Below are positions 33,827 to 43,625 of a stretch of DNA of 64,000 nt, piece after piece. The stretch spans positions 75,080,400 to 75,144,399 of the forward strand of contig CM019064.1 of NCBI GenBank assembly GCA_009667805.1, in the 5' to 3' direction. A model generated the notes under the pieces. The model was not told where the DNA came from, searched no databases, and saw only the letters and a program-made list of their open reading frames with translations. Positions within the stretch are counted from its first letter, which is position 1; each line of letters begins with the position of its first letter. The translations under genes and the position numbers were made by a program. The stretch comes from Leptobrachium leishanense. Taxonomy: Eukaryota > Chordata > Amphibia > Anura > Megophryidae.

Positions 33827-35509
33827 TAGGGATGCACCGATACCACTTTTTTAAGACCGAGTACCGATACTTTTTAAAAGTACTCACCGATACCGAGTAC
33901 CGATACTTTTCTTTAATGTCATGTGATGCTTTCCAATAAGAACAGACCATATAAAAATGCCTCCAGCTCACATGTATATCCCCCCCGATATATATATATA
34001 TTCATACTGCCCCAGCTCATGGATTTGCCCCAGCTCACACATGGATATGCCCCAGCTCACAAATGGATATGCCCCAGCTCACACATGGATTTGCCCCAGC
34101 TCACACATGGATTTGCCCCAGCTCACACATGGATTTGCCCCAGCTCACACATGGATTTGCCCCGGCTCACTCATGGATATGCCCCAGCTCACACATGGAT
34201 ATGCCCCCCAGCTCATGGATATGCCCCAGCTCATGGATTTGCCCCAGCTCACACATGGATATGCCCCCCAGCTCACACATGGATTTTGCCCCCCAGCTTA
34301 TGGATATGCCCCCACAGCTCACACATGGGTATTGCCCCCAGCTCATGGGTATGCCCCAACAGCTCACACATGGGTATGCCCCCCAGCTCACACATGGGTA
34401 TTGCCCCCAGCTCATGGGTATGCCCCCCAGCTCACACATGGGTATGCCCCCCAGCTCACACATGGGTATGCCCCACAGCTCATGGATATGCCCCCACAGC
34501 TCACACATGGGTATGCCCCCAGCTCATGGATATGCCCCCACAGCTCACACATGGGTATGCCCCCAGCTCATGGATATGCCTCCACAGCTCACACATGGGT
34601 ATGCCCCCCAGCTCATGGATATGCCCCCACAGCTCACACATGGGTATGCCCCCCAGCTCATGGATATGCCCCCACAGCTCACACATGGGTATGCCCCCAG
34701 CTCATGGATATGCCCCCACAGCTCACACATGGGTATGCCCCCCAGCTCATGGATATGCCCCCACAGCTCACACATCGGTATGCCCCCCAGCTCATGGATA
34801 TGCCCCCACAGCTCACACATGGGTATGCCCCCCAGCTCATGGATATGCCCCCACAGCTCACACATGGGTATGCCCCCCAGCTCATGGATCCCCCCGCGAC
34901 GATACTTACCTTCCTGAGCGATGCCGGGAATGTCTCCGCGCTTGCGCTCGTTGGAAGGACCCCAGCCACGACCACGTGGGACCGACCATGTGATCGCGGC
35001 TGGGGTCCTTCCAACGAGCGCACGTGGGGAAACTTTCCCGGCGTCGCTCAGGAAGGTAAGTATCATCGCGGAGAGCAGCTGCAGGGCCTGTCCGAATGCT
35101 CTATCAGCATTCGGACAGGCCCTGCAGCTGCTCACTGTGTTCATACTTACCTTCCTGGGCGACGCCGGGAAAGTTTCTGCGCACGCGCTCGTTGGAAGGC
35201 CCCCAGCCACGATCACATGGTCCCACGTGGTCGCGGCTGGGGTCCTTCCAACGAGCGCACACGCGGCGACATTCCCGGCGGCGCCCAGGAAGGTAAGTAT
35301 TGCGGTGAGCAGCTCCAGGGGCAGCTGTCCGAATGCCGATAGAGCATTCGGACAGCCGCCGCAGCCCCTCGGATGCCGGCAAGCCGGCTCAATGCCGGCT
35401 TCCGGTATCAGAAAAAATATCGGGGGGTACTGCACGAGTACCAAGTACTCCTGCAGTACCCAGTATCGGCCCCGATACCGATACTAGTATCGGTATCGGT
35501 GCAACCCTA
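33827..35509 (-). mobile_element. Non-autonomous hAT element carrying a minisatellite (copy d), inside Penelope copy 2
   Basis: The termini TAGGGATGCACCGATACC and (reverse complement of the right end) TAGGGTTGCACCGATACC are inverted. The 8-bp duplication ATTCCACA lies at 33819-33826 and 35510-35517. Penelope copy 1 provides the empty site (GGATTCCACATATAGTAAGG on its sense strand). Interior: array 34000-34890, GC-rich palindromes at about 34903-35062 and 35143-35300, each ending in AAG|GTAAGTAT, and a GCCGGC-rich right part. Same family as 21769-24156 but 0.7 kb shorter, mainly in the array. No transposase. Confidence 0.96.
34000..34890 (-). repeat. 18-24-bp minisatellite with CACACATGG/CATGG alternation
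   Basis: C-rich on the plus strand. Early units are CCCCAGCTCACACATGGATT. In 34480-34880 two unit types alternate (AGCTCACACATGGGTATGCC and AGCTCATGGATATGCC), forming a dimer of about 45 bases. Frames of up to 461 codons here are repeat artefacts. Confidence 0.94.
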
Positions 35510-36518
35510 ATTCCACATTATAGTAAGGAATGTGTGAGTTTCTTAGATCTGATGGTATACATTGAGAACGGGAAAGTACAAACTAAAACGCATTTTAAAA
35601 AAGTGGATACAAATAGTTTTATTGATAAAAGCAGTTGCCATTTGACACGATGGCTTGAGGGAGTCCTGAAAAGCCAGCTTCTAAGAATCCGGAGAAATTG
35701 TACTAAAGAAGAAGAATTTCTGAAACAATCGGATGTATTGATTAAGAATTTTGAAGATAAAGGATACTAACGAGAGAGGATGGAAAACGTAAGAAGAACT
35801 TATCAGATACCAACATAAACAAAAAAACGATTTCTTAGAAAAAGGAGGAGTACCATTTATATTCACATACAATCAACAGAACTGGCAAATAAGGAACATT
35901 TTTAAAAAACACTGGCCACTTCTTTTAAAAGATCCAATGTTAAAAGAAATCCTCCCGGAAAGACCAACTATTGTCTGTAGAGGGACGAAAAATATAAAAA
36001 ATAAGTTAACCAGGAGCCATTATAAAAAAGAAAAAAGAAATAAGAACATGTTTGGTGTGACTAAAGCATTTCACCGTTGTGGTAACTGTCGGAACTGTAG
36101 AGATACAGGAAATAAAAAAGAAATTATTAAATCTTTTTCTGGAGAGAAAATTACATACCCAATTAGGGAAGCGATGACCTGTTTCACTGATAATGTTATT
36201 TATCTATTGGTCTGCCCCTGCGGTCTCAAATATGTGGGGAGGACCACAAGACCTCTGAATAGGAGGATGTATGAACATATTCGGAACATTAAAATAGGGT
36301 ATGAGAAACACTCAGTCTCCCAACATTTTAAAATTAAACACAACAGTAATCCGATGGGTCTACTCTTTATAGCTATAAAGAGAATGGAACGAGAATGGAG
36401 AGGTGGTGATTTTGAAAACAAATTAAATAAGGAAGAAATGAAATGGATTTACCTTCTTGATACATTACAGCCTAAAGGATTAAATATAGATTTTGAGATC
36501 TGCCATTTCCTGCAGTAA

Positions 36519-37527
36519 AGACATATATATGAAAAAAAATATATATTTTTTTTCTCCCCATGTGTTTTTTTTCGTTTTTTTGTATCACTGTATGCACTTA
36601 TTTAAATGTTTATTTAAATATATTAAAAATACATAAGGGAATTTACACAAGGACTAAATTATATTAGTGATTAAACATGCACTTTAGAAATATATTGAAT
36701 TAATGATTAAATATGCACTTAAAAATATAAAAAAAGAGAAAAAAAGAAAAAGGAAAAAAAGAAGAAAAAAAAAAAAAGAAAAGAGAAACACTGAATAAAT
36801 ATTTGATTAAAAGATATAGATCTTATTGATGAATATTTACCGATACTGTGAAATAATAATACACAACACTTTTACCTTTAGAATTATGTATGTTCTACTA
36901 CACTAAGGGAACCTATTACAGGTTTATTGGCATTAACAAACATTTATCTCACTAAGTATAAATAGATGTACACTTTCACGTGTTTTTAGATAGTTATTAA
37001 TTCGAATTAATAATATAATTTGTACCTTTTGTATAAATAATAAATTCTATTTTTATCTCAATAGGATTATATACATACATATAAGATCATATACTAATGG
37101 GGATGTAGTCAGATCTAAGTATATGGGATTATATAGATATATTATAACGATCCAACTATTTTTTGAGGCAATTGTATATACAGATGAATATCTTAAGTCA
37201 GCGATTGATAACTCCCATTAAAATAGTTTTTTGACAGGAAGCTGTTCTTTATCAAGCAGCCAAGCTATTGCTGATATTTGTTTTCTTAGATAAATGAAGA
37301 GTAAACATCCCGGAGGGCAGAGTGTCCACCTCATAAACAAGTCGCCGATCATACATATACAATGGACAAAATTGAAAGTATGGAGCCTGAAAATCAGGAA
37401 GTAATCTGGGCGGAATAATTATGGACAACAGCTGAGCAGCACATTAAGGCAGAGCATATAAGTGGCAACAAAAGGAGGACTCTTTTTGGACTTTTTGCAC
37501 TTCTTGCACAGACTGATCATTCAGAAA
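36519..37527 (+). repeat. 3' untranslated region of Penelope copy 2
   Basis: AT-rich, non-coding, inverted relative to 29485-30494. It begins right after the stop codon at 36518 and leads to the hammerhead motif. Confidence 0.85.
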
Positions 37528-37576
37528 GGGTAACAACTGATGAAGCCTATTGGTGAAAGCGCGTTTTTGTTGATCC
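37528..37576 (+). ncRNA. Hammerhead ribozyme motif, Penelope copy 2
   Basis: GGGTAACAA (37528-37536) pairs with TTGTTGATCC (37567-37576). CTGATGA is at 37537-37543, a small stem-loop GCCTATTGGT follows, and GAAA is at 37555-37558. GCGCG and a T run make a weak palindromic stem III, with expected cleavage just before 37567. The core residues are all present. A weak stem III is usual for Penelope hammerheads. Activity is inferred only. Confidence 0.62.
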
Positions 37577-38075
37577 TACTTAATTAGTATTTTAACAATT
37601 GATTTTATAGTTGAAGGTCTACCTTTTTATTGATTAATAAATGCATTTTAATTGAATTATCTGCCGCTCTGCTGCCTTTTTTTACATCAAGTGGAGAAAT
37701 ACCCTCCCCCCTCCTTTTTTCTTGGGATACCGAACAGCTACATCGCAGGACCCCATGCTGAGAGAGGAAAAAAAAAGAAACACCACTGAAATATAAGTAT
37801 TCCTTAAGTTATACACATTTTTCATTATAATATAACCACTGTTTTGTTTAAATATTAATTCATTAGATCTTTACACATTGGCCATTTTTGGTTTTAAAAA
37901 AAGTGGAAATTTTAGTAAGGTGCGCCTGGAAGTGTTTTTTCTTTTCTATTATATTCGTGTTTTTGAGTTTGTAAACACATATCTTCTAGCTTGCAGCACC
38001 GACCTATATTGAGCACGCCTTAATAATCTTACAACCACTAAGAAAAGCGCCAGATTCACGCTGTCTTTTACTTCT
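37577..38075 (+). repeat. Distal 3' end of Penelope copy 2
   Basis: 37577-37953 matches the opposite end of the dimer (27948-28253) in reverse. The last 122 bases (37954-38075) have no partner at the left end and may be the tip lost from copy 1. Confidence 0.75.
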
Positions 38076-38088
38076 AGTCCACCTCTGC

Positions 38089-38608
38089 TGCCAAAGCATC
38101 TAATGCAGCCTCCATGTCCACAGCTACTCCTGCCGTAGCCTCACTATCACACACGGAGGAGTCAGCTGAATTGTTTGAGTACAATGACAGTGACATGCTG
38201 CTTGAGGATGCGCAGAAAGTACAGTGTTCTGGCTCAATCTCTGAGGTTGAGGAAGGGAGTATAATGAACCTAGAGCAAGGGGGTGCCAGTGATGACACAC
38301 AAATAACTGGCACTCATGTTGTCCCAGCAGCTGCAGCATACTGCCAAGTTGGCTCCAGTGACGAGGAGATAGGGGGTGATGACAATGATGATGAGGTCAC
38401 TGACTCCACCTGGGTGCCTGATCGAACAGAGGAGTCAGGTGAGGAGGAGGAGGAGGCACAAGAAACACGAGGCACAACATCCTCTATGACCAACCGTAGC
38501 ACTAGCCAGTCCACGCCTCCAGAAAGCTGCTTGTATGAGGTCTGTCTGCTCCACCACCACCTCTCCCTCTTCCTCCTCCTTCTGTGTCTTTGGCGAAGTG
38601 GCAGTTAA
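38089..38608 (+). pseudogene. hAT transposase, acidic central segment
   Basis: This continues the frame from 27833 with STSAAKASNAASMSTATPAV, then an acidic S/E/D-rich stretch (TEESGEEEEEAQETRG). A frameshift near 38520 sends it into a spurious leucine-rich tail. A further piece in the next frame ends at about 38740. Most of the catalytic N-half, including any BED finger, appears deleted between here and the next segment. Confidence 0.7.
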
Positions 38609-38718
38609 ACCGACGCCTGACAGGGGCTACGCAATGGCTCAAGCAAAAAGATTCCTTACTGTGCTTGAGCTGGTTTGTTTAGTGGTCAGGAGCCACACCA
38701 GGCCAGAAATTCTGTCAG

Positions 38719-40240
38719 GTGCAGAGATGGTTAACACCACGCCAGCTTCAGCTGGGAATGGTCATCTGTGATAATGGCAGCAACCTTCTCTCCGCCCTAC
38801 GCCTGGGTAAGTTGACGCATGTACCATGCCTAGCACACGTCCTAAATCTGGTGGTACAGCGTTTCCTAAACAGGTACCCAGGGCTGGCAGAGCTTCTCAG
38901 CCAGGCCAGAAAAGTCTGCAGCCACTTCAGATGGTCATTCCCAGCAAGTGTTCGCCTGGCAGAAATTCTAAGAGAATTCCACCTTCCCACAAACCGTCTG
39001 ATCTGTGACATGCCCACCAGGTGGAACTCGACATTAGCAATGCTGCACAAGCAGCAGAGGGCCATCAACGAGTACCTGAGTGAGTATGGCACAAGGACAG
39101 GTTCAGGTCAACTTGTTTTTTTCCCCCCCCCCGCAGTGGCTGATGATCAAGGATGCATGCACTGTACTGTCACCATTTGAGGAGGCAGCGAGGATGGTGA
39201 GCAGGGACAGTGCATGCATCAGTGACACAATTCCTTTAGTGTTCCTGCTGGAGCACACTCTGCGGGAAAATATAGATGTGGCTCTAGAGGCAGAGCAGCG
39301 GGAGGAAGAGGAGGCCTTCCCTAGCTCTGAAGGCCCCAGTCTTTCCGCAGACAGCATTCCAGTGGGTCCTCCTCAGATCAGACAGGAGGAGGATGAGGAG
39401 GAGGAATATTTAAGTAGTGGGGGCATTGAAAGTGGGGATTCCTCAAGGGAGGTTTTGTGTGCCCAGAAACACAAGGACTAGTACGGGGCTGGGAGGAGGA
39501 AGTGCACGATGGGGTCATCCTCCTCATTGACCAGGAAGACTCGGAAGCTAATGCCACCTCCAACCTATGCTGCATGGGCTCCCTTATCCTGAAAAGCCTG
39601 GTAAAGGACCGCAGGATTCGTGCTATCAAGGAGGGATCATTACTGGTTGGCAAGCCTTCTTGATCCACGATACAAGGGTAAAGTTGCAGAGCTCATCCTG
39701 CCCGCACAGAGGGAGCACAGGATGAAAAAACTTGAGGACGCTCTACAGTGACACTTGTGTAACACCTTTCCAGGCACTCGTAGTTTACCAAGTGATGACA
39801 CAGGTGCTTCTGAGGCTGCGGATGATCAGAGGAATAGTGGTGAAGGCCGGGGCCACTTGACTGATGCCTTTTTAAATTTTTTTAGTTCACGACGCCCAGG
39901 GATGTCAAATGTAGGCACCCATTGCCAGCGTCTTCACCATATGGTGCAGGACTACCTAGGGGCAAGGGCAGACCTGGATACCTTTCCAGCAGATGATCCA
40001 CTGGCTTACTGGGTGTTGAGATTGGATCACTGGCCAGAACTTAGCCAATATGCTATGCAGCTACTAGGTTGCCCTTCATCTAGCATGCTTTCTGAAAGGA
40101 CGTTCAGTGTCGCTGGAGGTTTTGTCACAGACAAAAGAGTGCGTCTGTCCACCGACTCTGTAGACCGGCTGACATTTAAAAAAATGAATCAGTCCTGGAT
40201 CAGTAGCTATCAATCCCTTGATGCTGACGTAACGGAATAG
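38719..40240 (+). pseudogene. hAT transposase, catalytic C-half with dimerisation domain
   Basis: Pieces in shifting frames give hAT hallmarks in order: ICDNGSNLLSA, LTHVPCLAHVLNLVVQ (C-x2-H), DMPTRWNSTLAML (the TRWNS motif), an acidic linker, then the hAT C-terminal dimerisation region DPLAYWVLRLDHWPELSQYA and CPSSSMLSERTFSVAG at about 39993-40130. Frameshifts or stops near 39180, 39480, 39660 and 39750 make it dead. It belongs to the transposon ending at 41335. The overall style is ZBED/hAT-like. Confidence 0.88.
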
Positions 40241-40282
40241 ATCGGGGATGTCTTCTGCATTCACAAAACCTCCAGCACTCAA

Positions 40283-40745
40283 CTCTTCCACAATACCACA
40301 AAAGGGTTACGGTGTGAAGGCACTTGCTGCCATGAAAGGCACAATATTTGGCTGCACTGACGCCTGTGCCAGATTTATATCATTTTAATTTTTTGAACCG
40401 CAGGGTCCAACCCTGCACTCTTCCACAATACCACAAAAGGGTTATGGTGTGAAGGCACTTGCTGCCATGAAAGGCACAATATTTGGCCGCACTGACGCCA
40501 GTGCCAGATTTATATCATTTACATTTTTTGAACCGCAGGGTCCAACCCTGCACTCTTCCACAATACCACAGAGGGGTTACTGTATGATGGCACTTGCTGG
40601 CCTGGCACCAAAGGCACAATATTTGGCTGCACTGACGTCTTTACCAGATTCATAGCTTTTTAATATAGGACCGCATGCTCCACCCCTGCACTCTTCCACA
40701 ATACCACAGAGGGGTTACGGTGTGATGGCACTGTTGCCGACGCTA
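40283..40745 (+). repeat. 135-bp tandem repeat in the 3' region of the hAT transposon
   Basis: CTCTTCCACAATACCACA recurs at 40283, 40418, 40553 and 40691, with the blocks GGCACAATATTTGG and CCGCAGGGTCCAACCC between. About 3.4 units. Confidence 0.93.
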
Positions 40746-41179
40746 AAGGCCCAATTTTAAAGCACCTATTGTTACTTTCATCCAAAGCCTGCATAAGTTT
40801 CACCATAATTCAGCCAAAAAAAATCACTAAACTTTTTCTGCGCGTCCTAAAATGTCTTTTCATACAGGCTGCCGCCCCAAGCAGTTGTTTATGAATAGAT
40901 TAAAGGAAAAGCATTTACCGTCATTTGAAACGTAATTTTTTTGTTTTTAAATGTTCCTATACATCGTAGAAATCCGCCACTTCACGGGCAGGTTATGGGG
41001 ACCTCCTAGGCACGATATTTGAAGGAAGTTTTCGTTTTTATTTTTAACCCTTATTTCATGGAGAACTCACTGTCCCTTTAAAAATGTTTTTTTTTTTTAC
41101 TTTTTGTCCTTGTTTCCTGCCCCCCAGGGCACTACCCGGACCCCCATACACCTTTTATGGCAAATATCTAGCATATATG

Positions 41180-41335
41180 CCCTCTTGGAGGGCACTCTAA
41201 AAATCGAACTTTGAGTCCCATTGATTTGTATTGAGTTCGTGTTCGAATTCGAACATTTGAAAAGTTCGAATTCAAACATTTGAAAAGTTCGAGTTCGAAT
41301 GCGAACCGAACTCGGGGGTGTTCGGCTCATCCCTA
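41180..41335 (+). mobile_element. Right terminus of the autonomous hAT transposon
   Basis: Subterminal TTCGAATTCGAACATTTG repeats lead to GGGTGTTCGGCTCATCCCTA, the reverse of a TAGGGATGAGCCG hAT terminus. The following TTGTGAGG would be the target duplication; its partner and the left terminus were not found in the window. Confidence 0.75.
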
Positions 41336-41862
41336 TTGTGAGGCAGTAATTTTTATCCTGGGAAGTTTCCATTATTACAGTAAGGGAAGGGGGTCAAATC
41401 CAATTCTAGAGACATTCTGTGGTGGTGTATAGAGCCAAAGATGTTAGAATTGTGTCAATGTCCCAATATTTCTGGACCTGACTGTATATACACACACACC
41501 AGACACGTATCTCTGTGAAAACATAAAACATTTAAAGGTCCTTCATGTTTTGGCATGCTGCACTCCCTGTCTTCGTGTTGTAGCATGCAGCACTCCCTGT
41601 CTTTGTGTTGTAGCATGCAGCACTCCCTGTCTTTGTGTTGTAGCATGCAGCACTCCCTGTCTTTGTGTTGTAGCATGCAGCACTCCCTGTCTTCATGTTG
41701 TAGCATGCAGCACTCCCTGTCTTCGTGTTGTAGCATGCAGCACTCCCTGTCTTCATGTTGTAGCATGTAGCACTCCCTGTCTTCATGTTGTAGCACTCCC
41801 TGTCTTCATGTTGTAGCATGTAGCACTCCCTGTCTTCATGCTGTAGCATGTAGCACTCCCTG

Positions 41863-42499
41863 TGTCAGGCTTGCGCCATGAAGGAGCCATGGCACAGCCT
41901 CTGTGTATTGATATATTCCCAAGCGCTGGGGGTGAGAAGGCAAACAGACAATGGAGGCTGTATTGGCACAATAAGCTTGTATTGTAGAATCTGGTACACA
42001 GCAAACAGTCCTTGCAAAACACAAAAATACAAGCAATGGCAAGTGGATGGTGGGCCACGTAGTCTCTCTCTCTGGATCCTTATGAGGAAAAGCAAGAGCC
42101 TTAGGTAACAGTACCTTGATAGAAGGTCTACCTCTAGGAGAGAGCTGAGGGCTGGGAGCCACTTGAGAGTCTCTGGACCCACTGGATAGTGGGCCACGCA
42201 GTGGTTCTTCCAGCAAGCAGGAACCAGGTCATGCAGACACAGCAAGGATGGAACAATACTGGTATACACGGCAAAGTGGAATCAATCAGGACACAAGGAA
42301 AATAAACAAGAGTGACCTCTCAGGACCTCTTTAGGGAAGGGAATACACAAAATGAAAGAGCAAAGGGGAGGAGGGTGTGGTCTGGTTTTATGCAGAACCT
42401 CAGGTTCAGACACAGGAGTTAACCCTTTAGTGGCAAGCAAGTATGGAGAGCTAGTGACCCAGGCTGGCCACGGCAGGCTCTCAGGGCTGAGGCATGACA
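41863..42499. mobile_element. Solo LTR (1) inside the 30-bp array
   Basis: TGTCAGGCTTGCGCC...GGCATGACA has TG...CA ends with TGTCA/TGACA inversion. CCCTG is duplicated at 41858-41862 and 42500-42504. It is 637 bases with no coding. The internal sequence (CCCAAGCGCTGGGGGTGAG, GATAGTGGGCCACG) is shared with the LTR at 44954-46368. Confidence 0.88.
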
Positions 42500-42700
42500 C
42501 CCTGTCTTCATGCTGTAGCATGTAGCACTCCACGTCTTCATGCTGTAGCATGTAGCACTCCCTGTCTTCACGCTGTAGCATGTAGCACTCCCTGTCTTCA
42601 TGTTGTAGCATGTAGCACTACCTGTCTTCATGCCGTAGCATGTAGCACTTCCTGTCTTCATGCTGTAGCATGTAGCACTCCCTGTCTTCATGCTGTAGCA

Positions 42701-43182
42701 CAGGGCTCAAACTTTCCACTCACCTACTCGCATTTGGCGAGTGGAAATTAAGTGAGGGCACTGTGGAAATGCACACACAGGCAGTACAATAAATTATTTC
42801 ATGCTGCGTATTCCAGCAGTGCCACCGTGCAGCCCCTTCTTCCCCAGGCTGCACAGTGGCAGGGATCAGCTGCCTAACCTGACCCAGCTCGTCTCTGTCA
42901 CTAGCAGGGGGTTGGAGAGAAGCTTCCCTGCCTTCTCGTTCTGCTCACACTGGGCTCTGATGACTGGATATGCATGTATCTGGGGTCTGATGTCTGGGTA
43001 TTACTGTTATTTTTGTAACTTTATTCTAAATAAAACCTTTAACAGTGTAATTTCATAAGATTATTTAAGGGGGTGTGTTTAGGGGTAGAGTTAAGGGCTG
43101 GATAGGGGTTAGGTGGAGCAACTGGTGGCGAGTAACTCTTATGGCCTCGTTAGTGGCTTGGGACTTGAAATTTTGCGCCCTG
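42701..43182. mobile_element. hAT MITE inside the 30-bp array
   Basis: The termini CAGGGCTCAAACTTTCCAC and (reverse complement of the right end) CAGGGCGCAAAATTTCAAG are inverted. The 8-bp duplication CTGTAGCA lies at 42693-42700 and 43183-43190 and is itself part of the satellite unit. Confidence 0.9.
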
Positions 43183-43555
43183 CTGTAGCATGTAGCACTC
43201 CCTGTCTTCATGCTGTAGCATGTAGCACTCCCTGTCTTCATGCTGTAGCATGTAGCACTCCCTGTCTTCATGCTGTAGCATGTAGCACTCCCTGTCTTCA
43301 TGTTGTAACATGTAGCACTCCCTGTCTTCATGTTGTAGCATGTAGCACTCCACCTTCATGTTGAAGCATGTAGCACTCCCTGTCTTCATGTTGTAGCACG
43401 TAGCACTCTGCCTTCATGTTGTAGCATGTAGCACCCCTGTCTTCATGTTGTAGTGTATAGTGCTCACTGTCTTCATGTTGTAAAGTATAGCGCTTCCCAT
43501 CTTCATGTTTTAGTGTATAGAGTCCTCATGTTGTAGTGTATAGCATTCCCGGTCT

Positions 43556-43625
43556 TCATACTTAAAAACGAGAGAAATCTCAAAGTGTCCTTCCTGGTAA
43601 AAATACTTTATAAATAAATAAAATG
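43556..43625 (+). mobile_element. SINE tail fragment
   Basis: CTTAAAAACGAGAGAAATCTC then TTCCTGGTAAAAATAC and AAATAAATAAA match the 3' end of the V-SINE-like family. Confidence 0.7.

Larger units (their letters stand above)
33370..36518 (+). pseudogene. Penelope-like RT / GIY-YIG endonuclease, copy 2 (5'-truncated, interrupted)
   Basis: It starts inside the RT domain (LQILEEFQWQDDYILATSD at 33374) next to the head of copy 1. RT motifs TKFAPCFANLYM and YIDDVF are intact. The frame is cut at 33827 by a hAT element and resumes at 35518 with YSKECVSFLDLMVY. One extra T at the junction and a stop with a short deletion around 35770-35800 break it again. The C-terminus (35937-36518) keeps the cysteine cluster and the GIY-YIG motif. 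Protein identity with copy 1 is very high by eye, so the two halves are of similar age. Confidence 0.9.
27948..38075. mobile_element. Penelope-like retroelement head-to-head dimer with 14-bp TSD
   Basis: AGTCCACCTCTGCT lies at 27934-27947 and 38076-38089, flanking a 10,128-base insert. The insert is two Penelope-like copies in opposite orientation with their 3' ends pointing outwards. Copy 1 is on the minus strand (27948 to about 33369) and copy 2, 5'-truncated, on the plus strand (from about 33370). The outer arms are near-identical inverted repeats, e.g. CTGCCGCTCTGCTGCC near both ends. Penelope elements are known for direct or inverted partial copies (pseudo-LTRs). A single 14-bp TSD around the whole suggests insertion as one unit. 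Both copies were hit later (about 28254-29376 and 33827-35509). Confidence 0.9.

Noticed and set aside
38074..38514. Minus-strand frames of 66-79 codons over the hAT acidic segment
   Set aside because: Antisense shadows of the S/E-rich coding segment.
41450..43389. Frames with MLQHEDREC or ACSTPCLH repeats, and a CRISPR-like look of regular 30-bp repeats
   Set aside because: The repeats are contiguous with no unique spacers, in a vertebrate-type context; it is a satellite array and the frames are artefacts.
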